The notes below the pieces were generated by a model that was not told the DNA's origin, did no database searches, and was given only the letters and a program-made list of their open reading frames with translations. The position numbers and the translations under genes are program-made. From Tamarix chinensis (taxonomy: Eukaryota > Streptophyta > Magnoliopsida > Caryophyllales > Tamaricaceae), in assembly GCA_030549775.1 (NCBI GenBank), contig CM060175.1:77098245-77162244 (forward strand): a stretch of 64,000 nucleotides of DNA, in the 5' to 3' direction. Each line of letters opens with the position of its first letter. The stretch's first letter is position 1. Below, piece by piece: positions 25,018-37,017 of the stretch.

Positions 25018-28000
25018 TGTAATAACCCATTTTTAACTAGTTCTAATTATGTGTAATTAATTACATAAATTATTTCAGAACATTTTATAGCCTCAAGATT
25101 TTTTTGGGTGATTCGATAGTAATTGTGATTTTACGGCTAGGCATACTTTATTTATAAAATATTATTTATATAGGTGAAATTTTATGTTAAAACTTGTAAA
25201 ATATTCTTATAAAATTTTATTTAGGTCCTAAATGTGTTTAAATATAAATCTAGAAATTTTGGTTTAATTTTATTTGTGTTTGTTATCTCTTTTGAATTTT
25301 ATATGTATAATATATAATTAAGGTATGCTAGCCAAATATCATATCATATGTGTGTTAAAAATTATGAAAATTTATATTTAGGTTTTAAATGATTAAATAG
25401 GATGATCTCAAAAGTTTCATAATTTTAGGAATAGTTTTGTTATTTATGTTATTAATTACCTTTAAAGCTTGTTAATTAACCGCAAGTTCAATATTTTATA
25501 TATCAAATCTCGTTTTCAATTCATAAAATTTTACATTTGAGTTTAAAATATTATTTTAAGGGTTTTTACAAAGTTTCATAATTTTATGAGCTTATTTGCT
25601 ATTTTTATTAATTTTATCCTCTTTATTGATCTTTCCACCACTAAAAATAATATATAAATCCTAAAAATTCTGTTCATGAACGAAATTAATTCCTTATGCT
25701 TCCATGATTAGATTTTGTATTAAGTTGACCATTGTCTTGTTCATTCAACCAAATTTTGAGTTAAAGTTACTTTTATACACTTTTTACCTTTGCTTGTTGT
25801 ATCACTTTGGCTTTTCTTGCACTCAACCTTCTTCACTTGCATTCCCCTTGATTAAATCTGACTCTGGACCTGCACACCATCACCTACCCCATCCCTTGAT
25901 TGATTTATTGGTTTTCATAAATTTATTAAACCTAAATACACTCCACCACCTTACACACTCAACCACCTTGTCCTTTATCATTCAAGTGTTGAACAAGCTA
26001 CTTCTCCCCCTATTGTGGCTGTAGATTTTTTGTTCCTCCATCCCCTAATTATACCCCATTTGTCTCTATTTGTTTTTATTCATCATTTCTCTCATTTTCT
26101 CCTCTTGGTTGTTCCCACCTTTCTCTTCATTTGGTTATTTTTGCTAAGTATTCTTAAGCTTTTTTGAGCTTATAACCAAGACCCATCCTCCTCTCTTTAT
26201 CCTTAGTCTCTTGTTTTTACTTCTAAATTTCCTTCTATCTTGCCTTTATTTATTTTTAAATAAGTAAAAAATGTTAGATTTTTGGCTAAATTGTGAAGTT
26301 GCCATCCTTTGTCTTCTTCTCTTATGTCTCCATCTTTCAAAGGCGTTGATATTCTTTTGGGAATTCTTTGTGTTATTTTTCTATTTGTGCTTGGAAAGAG
26401 GTAACCCATATGCTGCTACTAAATATATAAAAATCATCTGATAGCATGTTTAAAGTTTCTTATGTTATGCTTAAGTGTGATTTATGCTTTCTTATAATCT
26501 CATAAAAAAGTATGCATGCATCATGTATTGTTATTAATTTCTCTAAGTGTGTGACCATGTATTTTTATGCAAGGGTATGTTAAATTTATGTATTTTAAAT
26601 ATATGTATGATAGCATATTAAAATAGGGTTGCTTGTGTTAAAATAATTATGCATGATGGCGGTTTTATGTGCTAAATGAGCTTAATTGTGTTTTAGGGGC
26701 AAAATGGTATTTTTGTCACTCCTGAAAATTTATAGAATTGTTATTTTATATTAATTTATCTATTTTAATGTTATTCAGTCATACCATGAATTTTGCTTAA
26801 TTCTAATAACACTTGGTATTAAAGTGGGAAACTATTGAGTAAATAACATATAATGGCATTTTTGTCGTTTATGACTTATTATGCCTCAAAGTGTGAATAA
26901 TTGGAATAATATGACCTTAATGGATTCCTAGGTTGAACTTAGTGTTAAATTTGATTTTGGTTTGGATTATTGACCTTATGGTCGACTTGAATAATTGAAA
27001 TAAAATAAAAATGGTTAAGAATGAAATTGGAATCATTGTGCATTATGTGATATTTTATGATCACCTTATTAAGATATTAATATTTAAAATGGAAGACCTC
27101 AATATTCGGGAATGGTTTCTCTCTAGGGGTAGATACCCTAGAGACGAGGTAGGAGTCCTCGATTTGTTTGGTTTCTGGTGTGCCGGTTGTGCCTCAGTAA
27201 GGCCCTAGTCTACTGTATAGGTTACCTACAGGCCTTATAGGGGGTATCGATACTTAAGGATTAGGTGTCCTAGGACGGGAGGATATTGCATTGCTTTGTT
27301 GCACCAATATGACCAGAGTATTTTTATGTCTATGGGTTACAAGTTGGGAGGATACCGAGTTGCTTTAATGCACTGGTATGATCGGTGTACTTTTATGTCT
27401 CCGGGTTATTATTTGTATCCCCCTCGAGTAAATAAAATATGAATTTTTTTTTGTAAATGGATTGTTGTGATTTGTCGATTCGGTAGTTGCCTCAGGGCAC
27501 TACTTGGTTTTGGTATGTTGGTTTGATAGTTGCATTCGTGCACTATTTGGATTTGTTGTATTGGTTGTCAATTGTCTCGATGATTTCCTTATCATTTTAT
27601 AAGTGAAATAGAAGTGGTTATCGTGAAAGGCCTTAATTATGGTTTGGTGTTTTTCTTTTCATTTAACACCCTCCGTATAATTGGATTAATGAAATAGTTG
27701 TAATATGGTTAGGTTTGATGTGACGGGCATGTGGCATATGGTATGATATGAGTTATGGTATGAATGTGACACTTTGCTATGGTATATACTATTTAACATG
27801 TTATGACATGATACTTTGGGTTACTTTCTATGTGCTCCATGTGATATTTACATGTTTAGTATTGTATATTGGTTTACTCAGTACCGTTGTACTGATGGGT
27901 TCCGTTTTATGGTCTCCTACCTATTCAAAGGGCAGTCTTTACCTTCCAGGAGTACTTTGAGGGTACAACTTGATGAATTTTGGTAGGGGTTGAGAGTTAG

Positions 28001-28341
28001 GACTATCTGGTGTCCATTCCGGCATCTTTTGATCTTGATATCTTTTGGAATCTTATGTCCCATTATTTATTTCTTTCCGTTGTCGGTTGTAACTCTTTTG
28101 TTTAATCTTGTGATTATCAGAACAATTTAATATTGTAATGAAACCTTTCTATTCTTCTTATCCATTGTTATTCTTAATTTAAGCGGATAAACGTTTTAGC
28201 CTTAACACTTAGTGTAAGAAAGTTAGGGGAATCGGACTTATACTAAGTGTGGTGGTAACACTCTATGTTTTTTATTGGCTTAGCTTCCGCAATCAACTCC
28301 TTTTAAAGAAATTTTCAAGTGCTAAAAATAGGAGTGTTACA
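25018..28341 (+). mobile_element. Solo LTR of the long-LTR gypsy family, plus orientation
   Basis: Starts TGTAATAACCC (25018) and ends GGAGTGTTACA (28341), flanked on both sides by CTTTA (25013-25017 and 28342-28346), a perfect 5-bp target duplication. No internal coding region lies between, so it is a single LTR left by recombination. Its last about 180 bp ('ttagtgtaagaaag', 'actaagtgtggtggtaacac', 'ttccgcaatcaactcc') are the reverse complement of the first part of the LTRs at 31782 and 61480, showing it is the same family in the opposite orientation. A pair of about 100-bp direct repeats lies at 27280-27420. Confidence 0.9.
27280..27420. repeat. Tandem direct repeats inside the solo LTR
   Basis: 'gggaggatattgcattgctt' recurs as 'gggaggataccgagttgctt', each followed by 'tgcac..gtatga' and 'tacttttatgtct..gggtta'. 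The reverse complement of this unit is recognisable at 62700-62830 in the opposite-orientation LTR. Confidence 0.7.
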
Positions 28342-28346
28342 CTTTA

Positions 28347-29131
28347 AGCATCAAAGTTTTGATTTGATACTTCAAAATTATCTCAAATCGTAAGTATCTT
28401 TAGGATTTTAGAATACTTAGAAATTAGCCATGATAAAGTTTAAAGATGCTTAGAAAACACATCATGGGGTAGAGTTTAATGTTTTTGGTTTTCCTTTTTC
28501 CAAATGGCGTGGATGTGTTAGTTTTGTTGGAGGACGATGGGGGTAATAATCAGTTGGCTACTGATGATAAAGGTGGCGATGATGGAGATGATAAGGTGAT
28601 TTCGAGGACACTACCACAAATGATAGATGAGGTATTGTGGTGGATAATTCTATATATTAGTATAAAATAGGAGAAGTATAGTATGATTGGATTTAGCATA
28701 GAAGGAGATTAACCATTGAAAGGTATTTTGGAAGTGATTGATCCCTAGATGGTAGGATTTTGGTGGATAATATTTGTCTTTCATTAGATTGAATAGGTTA
28801 AAATAAAAGCAGGTAGGCTTATAACCTAGTATAGTATTACAGTTGTACATCACCTTTGTAGATAGGTTTAGGAACAATAGTGTTGGTATTGTGTGAGTTT
28901 TAAGTATTATACATATGATATGCATGTATCAACAAGGTACTACTAGTTGGTGCATAACATAGTGTGTAAGGTGTGTAATCTTTGCATTACTTTCATTGTA
29001 TTTTTGTCCTATCGTGGGAAGTTTATTCATTAAACATATGGTTTCACAACCTCATTCATTTTAGTTGAAATCTCTAAGTCTCCTTTTAATTTGCTGAACT
29101 TTGAGGATGAAGTTTGTTTTTAATGGAGTAG
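28347..29131. other. Unclassified DNA ending in a gypsy polypurine-tract-like segment
   Basis: Most of this is featureless. The last part, 'aactttgaggatgaagtttg' followed by 'tttttaatggagtag' (29093-29131), resembles the 3' coding end and polypurine tract that precede the 3' LTR in Del/Tekay elements (typically 'ttcgaggacgaaat...aaggggg'). It lies directly before a TG at 29132, which I take as an LTR start. Confidence 0.5.
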
Positions 29132-29556
29132 TGACGTAATATCTTAAATCTCAAAAAACTTGATTCTTTCGGTATATTTATGATTCAAAATTAAATTTAT
29201 CCTTTTTAAAAAAGATTATACCTTATAGGGTTTTGAAAACCATTGTCACATTTTAGATACAGCTCATTCTTGTTTCCTTGACCATTCTCGTAGTTTTGAG
29301 TCTCATGAGACTTCTGAGTCACTTCTGGTTATATAACTTTTTTTTTAAACACTCTAATATATCCTATTTGAGTTTATTGACTTTTTCTAAGTTCCTTAGT
29401 CATGCTCAAAATTATAAACGGACACTGTGATGAAAAATTACCATTCACATTTTATTTTATAGTTATTTATGTTTTAAGCCCTAAATAAGCTTTTAGCTTT
29501 TTGGGAAACTATAAAATTTTAGGGATTAACATATTAAAATTTTTGTAACATAAAAA

Positions 29557-29592
<36 letters not shown>

Positions 29593-31781
29593 TTTATTTT
29601 TAATATTTTTAATATGATTCAACATTTTTTAACATAATTGATTATCAAAACTTATCTTTCTTAACTTTGATATTATCTAACATTTGTGCAACTTAATCTA
29701 AACCATATATACCTACCAAGATACAATATTAACCATTTATTCAACTTATCACAATACCAATTATTCCACTTGTTATGTCACATGGATTTGTTTAGAAATA
29801 TTCCCTAATTATTGAGAATGTTCCTTAATCACTATCATATTCCTTCGTAACCTATCCTAATCTTCCAAGCGTAAATCATCTCCCTTTTCTTCCTCACTCC
29901 ACACATACCACATTCCTTCCCTCTTAACCATCGTGAGCTTGTGACCTTCACTAATTAAACCCTACCCAAATACAACTCCCTTTGATAGAAAATATTCTCC
30001 AAATGATTATCTAATCTTTCACCAACCAATTCCCATCTACACATCTAGAAAATTCATTCCCCTTCATCCTTTCATAACCCAAACAACTTCATACATTATC
30101 CATTGAGTGGTGTGTACCCCTTTGGTAGATTTAGGAACCTAATAATATGCTTCCATCATTACATTATCATCTATCAACCAATCTCCACTCAACATGTTGT
30201 AGTACACATCATCTACCTAATTTTCTATCCATGCTTATCCACCAACTATATGTGTGATTTCATCCCAAGTATGAGACCCTTAGCTTTTTAATCCCAATAA
30301 AATATTACTCTAATGATTATACATCTCCATCCTCAAACACTTGACAAGTTAATCCCCCATCTCATCCTCTTTGGTTCAATTAGGGCTTGTGTGTGATTGT
30401 TGTTTGTGTGTCTTATGCCTCCAATAGATCCATGATACTTTTATCTCTTCCCCCATAAAGAGATATTCATATGATTCCTAAACTTTTTATTTATCTATTC
30501 AAACCTTTCCTCATTTTTTAACAAGCTTCAAGCTCTGTAAACTCAAACAAACCATAGTTTAGCTCTTTGTGTTTTTCATTAAATAATGAAGAGTCAAGCA
30601 TTACTTTTGAGTGAAATTAATCCTACCATATGCCATATTTATCCAAGGTTTTTAGATATTTATAAATCTTATTTAATGGTATGATCCATCTCCCTCTTCA
30701 TTTGCTTTTAATCTCTTTTAGTATGAGTTATATTTTAACATGGCTCTTACTTGATTTTATGTTGTTTTCGTGACTTTTTCAAGAAATTTTGGTATGTTAT
30801 TGCTGAGGCATTTCCATATTTTGTTTCATTTTATTAAACTATAATAAGAGGTAAAATTCAGTTTGTTTGTGCTAAACACATGATTTTGGCTATTATCACA
30901 TATGGCTCATTGAATCTTGGTGTTTTATGCTTAATTTGGCATATTTATCATGCTATTTTTTTTAAATGAGTCATATGATGTTGTTTATTATTATTAATCT
31001 TTATATATCCTTTTGCTAAGTTTTTTAATCATGATAATTGTTATATGTTTTAATGTGAAGCATTTAACACTAAAGTGGTTAATGAAAGTATGACATTAGT
31101 GTTTTTGACACCGCCAAATTTAGGGTAAATTGCATGTAAAAAGTGCTACAATTGGATATTTATTTTTTATGTAAATAAGGTTAAATGTGAAATTTTAGGA
31201 TTTTAAGTTTATACCTTATCTTTTGGATCTCAAAAATATTAAGTGTGTAACAATTTATGGCCAAAATTTCACAAGTGCACAAAGCTAACAATTTCTTCCA
31301 ATTTTGCCCGTCTTGGCTTGTTGGATTTTGATTATTTAAATGCTTTTTTTGTTTAATTTAATAATTCCATGATGTTTATTGTCATTTTAAGATAAAATCT
31401 AATACATATTATGTTGTCATTTGGATGAAAATAGCCTAAGTTATGATTTATTAAAGTTTGATGAAGTTTAGTAAAAATGATTGTCATGTTCATCATGAAT
31501 ATTCAAAATGTTATTCACTAATAACCCACTAATAACCTTAAATAGGGTTAGTAAAAAAAATAATCATGTTTGTTTGGGGGCTAATTAAGTATCAATCATG
31601 ATCAGACCCTAAAATGACTATATTACGCTTAAAAGGATAAAATGATGAATATATGAATAATGAGAGTCAAAGTTGAACAATTGGTCATTAACTTTGACTA
31701 TGACGAATGACCATGAATAGTATTTTTTTAAATGGCATACATATTTTGAGCTCCGGTCTATATGATATTTAAGTCGGATTG
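29132..31781 (+). repeat. First part of another gypsy LTR (split by a second LTR)
   Basis: Starts TGACGTAATATC just after a polypurine-like tract and runs to the insertion point of the next LTR. A (AT)n run lies at 29558-29590. It probably continues at 37018-37882, giving an LTR of about 3.5 kb. It is AT-rich without coding potential. I could not show the join by a clean target duplication. Confidence 0.5.
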
Positions 31782-32539
31782 TGTAACACCCCAAAATTCA
31801 CTACTTTTTTTTGCGGAAGAATTTTAAATTAAAACCTGTGAATTCTGGAGATGTTACCACCACACTTAGTACCAGACCGGTTTTCTCCGACCATTTCAGT
31901 ACCAAGTGCTAAGGCTAAGAAAAGATTTACATTAAACTCAAACCAACAGTTCATAAAAGCACTCAAAAGATCATACCTTAAAAATCAGAGTACGCGTAAA
32001 AGTTTATGATCAATAATAAGATAGAAATCAGAGTGCGAAATCAAATTCCTCGAAGGGAATAATCTTACAATTTATAAAAGGTTTAGTCAAAACACTTAAC
32101 ACAAGGTAATAAATCAAAAAGAATAAATGCGAATCAAAAGAAATAACATAACGAAATGAAATCATATGAAGAGAAAATATGGCCACGACACTCTCGAACT
32201 TTGAGCCAAAACATACTCGACACTCAGCCCCGACTGATGTCTCGCCCACCTACACAAAGTCAGAAGGGAATACTACTCGTGGGAATGAGCAGCACCCATG
32301 AAAAGGGTGATCAATACGCTACGTACTGAGTAAGGTAGCCGAGTGCTAAGGTCAACACATAAAATCACATAAACCATGCATAAGAATAAAAGAACATAAA
32401 GATCATTATGATGACATTATATCGAATAATCATTCGGGTACATACATAAAGGCCCAATTATAGTCCGGATCAATTATTTAATTAATCTTTTATCAGAAGT
32501 CGATACACACCATGCCTTTTATCAAATCCATGTAAGTAT

Positions 32540-32890
32540 AGGAATACCCAACTATTATTGCCAGTGGGCCGGTCACTTGCGGGACAAAGTCTACACCACT
32601 ATTATTCGCCGGTGGACCGGTCTTTTGCAGGACAATAATCCACACCACTATTCCTGACCGGTGGATCGGTCTAGTTCCTACTCACATGGTGTTCTATTGT
32701 AAGTAATTAATGTCTTTTAAGTACTTTAGCAAACTTCGGTTTGTGTTTATTGAGCTTGAGGTCACCCCACTATTATTGTCGGTGGGTCGATCACTTGCGG
32801 GACAATGTCCACACCACTATTTTTCACCGGTGGATCGGTCTGGACGCGACTCAATAATCTTCCACTTTAAATGATTAGTGTCTTAAGTAT
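32540..32890. repeat. LTR-internal GC-rich tandem modules
   Basis: Units 'ccactattattcgccggtgg' followed by 'accggtcttttgcaggacaa' occur about five times in two groups, separated by 'ctcacatggtgttctattgt' and 'agtaattaatgtctttt' and closed by 'aatcttccactttaaatgat'. Layout is the same as at 42360-42790 and 62170-62640. Confidence 0.8.
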
Positions 32891-32999
32891 CTTATTCAAA
32901 AGCTTTCGCCTTGGACATGCATGAGTCATCACACATCACAAATTATAAATTCTACCATCATAATTACATTTTAATCACCAATATACACATGATACAACA

Positions 33000-33930
33000 A
33001 AAACCCTAAGCAGCCACACCAAACCCTAATTAACCACAACAAACCATAGTTAACCACTCCAAACCCTATTTAACCACAACAACCATAATTAGCCATTCCA
33101 AACCTTAGTTAGCCACAACAAACCACAACTAGCCACTCCAACCCTAGTTAATCACAACAACCCATAGTTAATCACTCCAAACCCTAATTCAGTCTCCTCC
33201 ATACCCTTATCATGTCCTACGTACTATTTTCACCCAAAACTTCCAAACACCCAAATAACTCTTCTATTACCTTCCTTACATCCCAAGACAACTTTTCACA
33301 CGTAAACTTTACTCCCATGCATACGCTAACCTTCCCATACAAACCTTCAAACTTTCTCATGCAAAACCCTAAGCTCCCATGCAACCCTAGTCTCACCCAT
33401 GTAAACCCCATATCCATCCATACAAAACTCTAGATTAGATTCTTCCATGCAACATAATAAAATCTGCCATGAAAAACCCTAGATCCATCCATATAAAACC
33501 CTAAATTATTTCATGCAAAACCCAATGTTCCTTCATACAAAACCCTAAATTTAATCCACACAAAACCTAAGTTCATCCATACCAAACCCTAAATTCAAAC
33601 CATATAAAGCCAAAGATTCATCCATACAAAACCCTACATTAAATCCTCCCATACAAAACCATAAATTAGATTCTCTCATATAACACCATAAATTAATTCC
33701 TCTCACAGAAAACCATGCAAAACCATAAGTTAGATTCTCCCGTATAAAACCATAAATTAGATTCTCCCATATAAAACCATAAATTAGATTCTCCCATACA
33801 ACATCATAAATTACATTCTCCCATACAACATCATAAATTAGATTCTCCCACATAACACCATAAATTAGACTCTCCCATACAAACCATAAATTATATTCTC
33901 TCACACGAAACCCTAAATTTCTCATTTTAT
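33000..33930. repeat. Minisatellite arrays in the LTR (about 22-bp and about 27-bp units)
   Basis: 33000-33190 repeats 'aaccctaattaaccacaaca'-type units. 33420-33640 repeats 'tccatacaaaaccctaaatt'-type units. 33640-33910 repeats 'ccataaattagattctccca' followed by 'tataaaa' about eight times. The 'aaccctaa' motif is part of these units, not a telomeric array. The open frame at 33551-33949 on the minus strand is a translation of the repeat. Confidence 0.88.
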
Positions 33931-34225
33931 TCTTCCACTCATGAATCATTAGAATACTTAGGTCAACTCACACCCCTTGGTCAACTTCTTTCCCCATCCT
34001 CCTCTTTCATCATTTCTTCCACACAAACCACATCAACACCCTCACATGCATGTCTTACAGAGTCACAACACATATCATCACATATACAATACTCATGCCA
34101 TGCAAATACACGAAAACATACTTCAACTCCACATCATACCACATACGACATAATTAATAATGATAAACATAGAATACATAGCATGCGAAGCACATAATGC
34201 ATATAAACACACAAAAGGCCTTAGC

Positions 34226-34250
34226 ACCCCTTACCTAAAACGACACCGGT
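34226..34250 (-). promoter_or_regulatory. Conserved putative 5' splice site in the LTR leader
   Basis: On the minus strand the sequence CCGGTGTCGTTTTAG|GTAAGG places a consensus-like donor at 34234/34235. The same block occurs at 43930-43952 (CCGGTGTCATTTAG|GTAAGG) and, decayed, at 7205-7235 and 21670-21695. Inference only: it may start an intron in transcripts initiated at the LTR promoter. Confidence 0.4.
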
Positions 34251-34379
34251 CTTGGAGCACGCTCCTACGCCTCCTTAGGGCTTTGACTGGGTTCATCTAT
34301 TATGAGGGAAAAGCTAAAATTAGAGTCCCTCATATCAAAAATACTATTAATCACTAACTTATTATAAGACTAGGTTTTT

Positions 34380-35270
34380 GATAAAATACTAGAATAATAA
34401 TAGCAAAAACACCAAAAATAATATCAATATTAATGTTAACAAGAATAATAAAAGTAGTAACAACAAAAATAAAAAGGGCATTACTCAAAAACATAGTGAA
34501 ATAAGGGTTTTGGCCCCTTTACCAAAATAATAATAATATTATTATTACTAAAATAAATAACCAAATTTAGTAATAATAATAATGATGAAATAATAGTAAT
34601 AATAATAATGATAAAAACCATAATAATATTGTAATAATAATAATAATCATAATGGTAATAATAGTAAGGATAATATTTGAAGATAAAAAGAAGTAGGGTT
34701 TCCACTCTACATTGAGTAATAATAACTTAATAAATAATAATAATAATAACATTAATAAGAATAAATACTAATAGTAATAAAAACACTAATAACCTTAATA
34801 ATAATAAGATATGATATTTATAATACTACTACTAAAATTTAAAATAAGCACAATAGGGTTTCAACCCTATATAAAATAATAATACTAACACTTAAAAATA
34901 ATAGTAGTAGTAGTAGTAGTAGTAGTAGTAGCAGTAGTAGTAGTAGTAGGAATAATAATAATAATAATAACAACAACAACAACAATAACAATAATAGCAT
35001 TATTAACAACACTAATGGTATTAATAATAATGGAATAAGAATAATAGAAATTCAAAATAGGAACTAATAATAATAATTATACTTATAACATATTAATATT
35101 AATAGTAGTAATAAAGGAAATAATAAGGGTAATAGTGCTAAAATCGAATTAAAAATTACAATAGGGCTTCAGCCCTCAATAGAATAATAATAAAAACATT
35201 AATATTAATAACAATAATAATACATATTAAAAATGGAAATAACAATAATAATAGGATTTATATTAAAATA
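34380..35270. repeat. AAT/AGT/AAC-rich microsatellite zone
   Basis: Long interrupted (AAT)n with a pure (AGT)n run of about 15 units at 34903-34948 and (AAC)n at 34967-34990. It is within the LTR and is paralleled by the AAT/CAA-rich zone at 44085-44390 in the LTR at 41717. Confidence 0.9.
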
Positions 35271-35912
35271 AATGAAATAAAATAATTTAAGGCTTGTAAA
35301 AATAGGGAAAAGGGTTGAGAGGGTCTAGGGTTCAACCTTAGGCTGGCGGGGATAGACGGCACCGGCGGCGGTGGCGATGATCGGAAAAAGAGAAGAAAAG
35401 GGAAAAGTTGAATGCTGGGAAAAAGAGAGGGAGAATGGAGGCGGAAGTTGGGCTGTTTAAGAATACCTAGAGGGAGAGGAGCAGAATGGAGGTGGCGGCG
35501 CACGGCGGCGGCGGCGGCCTAATGGAGAAGAAAGAGAGAAAGAGAGGAGAAGAGGGAGGAAGAGGAAAAGAAGGGTAGGGGAAGGTAGAAGGTGATCTGC
35601 AGAACATTTTGGAAGGTGAAAGAAGCGGCAGAAGCGGCGGAAGAGGTGGTTTAAGGTGGTTCGAAGGGCGGCGGAGACAGAAAATGGTTTGATTGGGAAG
35701 GGGACTTCACACAGCTGGGGCGACTTGTGCAGGAAGAATCGAGGGGGATGGATGATTTGGTTATCTAGAGGGAAATGCAAGGAAGAGTTTGGTAAGCGGA
35801 GTTGGTGGCGAAGTTGACCGAAGGCGGCAGACGAGGCGTCTAAAGTGGCGACGGCGACAAAGGGGAGTTTTTTGGGTTGGGGATAAAAAGCTCGATACCA
35901 GGGCTATTATGG

Positions 35913-35924
35913 GGGTATTTATAG
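35913..35924 (-). promoter_or_regulatory. LTR TATA box
   Basis: CTATAAATACCC on the minus strand, in a GC-rich context about 1.1 kb inside the U3 end. The LTR at 41717-45881 has CTATAAGTACCC at the corresponding place (45002-45013). Conservation in two copies supports a core promoter; transcription would run toward lower coordinates. Confidence 0.6.
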
Positions 35925-36039
35925 GCTTTAGAAGAGAGTTTAGGGTTATTTGGATCGGTAAGGGGATAAGGCAAGTTGGTTAGAGTCACCGACGACGATG
36001 GTTAGCCGGTGGCAGCAAATTTCGGGGTAAAGATCGTGC

Positions 36040-36540
36040 GCAGGAAATAGAGGGAAACTGTGCGAGAAAAGGGAGATGGATTGGTTCAAAATGGCCAGCG
36101 AGCCAGGGGGAAGAGAAAGGAAGGAGAACGGTTGGTCAAAATGGGCAAGATAGTGGCGGAAGAGACGGGCGGCGGCGATGTTGCAGGTAGGTGGCGGGGT
36201 TGGGCAGGTGCGAAGGAAGAGGAAAGGAGGAAGAAAGGGCTAGACCAGCGATCTAGAAGAAAAGAAAGAAAGGAAAAAGGGAAAGAATCGGGTCGGGCGA
36301 TGATGCATAATTTTTTTTATCAAACCCAGCATGCCAAGGGCAAAAGAGGTAAAACACGACGCAACGAGGGAGAAGGAAGGAGGTCGACTGCGCTGCGTGG
36401 GCTGGGCCGAAGGAAAGGAAGAAGGGGAAAGGGGGACTGGGCCGCTGGGCTGGCCCAGTTCAGGGAGGAGAAAAAGAAAAAGAAGAAGAAGAAGAAAGAA
36501 AAAGAAAGAAAGAAAAGGAAAAAGGGAAATATGAGGGTTG
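36040..36540. repeat. Purine-rich (GA/AAG) tract in LTR U3
   Basis: The + strand is strongly purine-biased, with an uninterrupted run of G and A at about 36467-36534. The LTR at 41717 has the same at 45480-45582. Lysine/arginine-rich open frames here (36060-36554) reflect the composition and not a gene. Confidence 0.75.
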
Positions 36541-37017
36541 GGTTAAATAAATAAATTAAAATATTTAGGATAGTTAAAAATAATAATATTTAAATAAAAT
36601 AATATTTAAATCCCTTTTTAGGCTAAATTAGGATTTTTAAAAGATTTTCCATAAATTCTATTTTAATTTGCAAATCACTCTAATTTTCTTCAATTAACTT
36701 ATTTATAAAATTAATATTAATTTGAAACTATTTTATATTTCTTAATTTAAATAAAATAATTTATTTAATTAATTTTCAAATTAAAATATTTAATTAGTTA
36801 AAATACCCAAATTTCCTCTAATTAAAATATTTATAAAATTTCTTATTAATTTGCCCTAATTAATTTCTTTTATTTTAATAAAAATAAATTATATAATTAA
36901 TTTTCATAATTAAATTTTATTTAATAATAAATAATAAAATTAGAATTTTTTGGGCATTTAAGTTTGGCCCTAAATTTGCCTTTATAAGTTATAAAGTAGT
37001 TATTTTGGGATATTTTA

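Larger units (their letters stand above)
31782..37017 (-). repeat. 5.2-kb LTR of the long-LTR family
   Basis: The left end TGTAACACCCC (31782) and first 180 bp match the copies at 41717 and 61480 ('gttaccaccacacttagtacca' then 'aagtgctaaggcta'). The right end '...tattttgggatatttta' near 37017 matches the ends at 302 and 45881 with one changed base. Order within: 'cgtgggaatgagca' block, GC-rich modules, minisatellites, putative splice site, AAT/AGT microsatellites, TATA box, purine-rich zone, AT-rich U3 end. No primer site or coding region adjoins it in its own orientation, so it is probably a solo LTR, but no target duplication was found. Confidence 0.75.

Noticed and set aside
27011..27960. 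Short open frames in the solo LTR
   Set aside because: They lie within a non-coding LTR bounded by a perfect target duplication, with no domain.
33000..33930. Telomere-like AAACCCTA motifs
   Set aside because: They are spaced irregularly as parts of 22- and 27-bp minisatellite units and do not form a 7-bp telomeric array.
36060..36554. Basic 164-residue open frame
   Set aside because: It comes from the GA-rich tract of an LTR; the amino-acid content is almost only K, R, G and E, and there is no domain.
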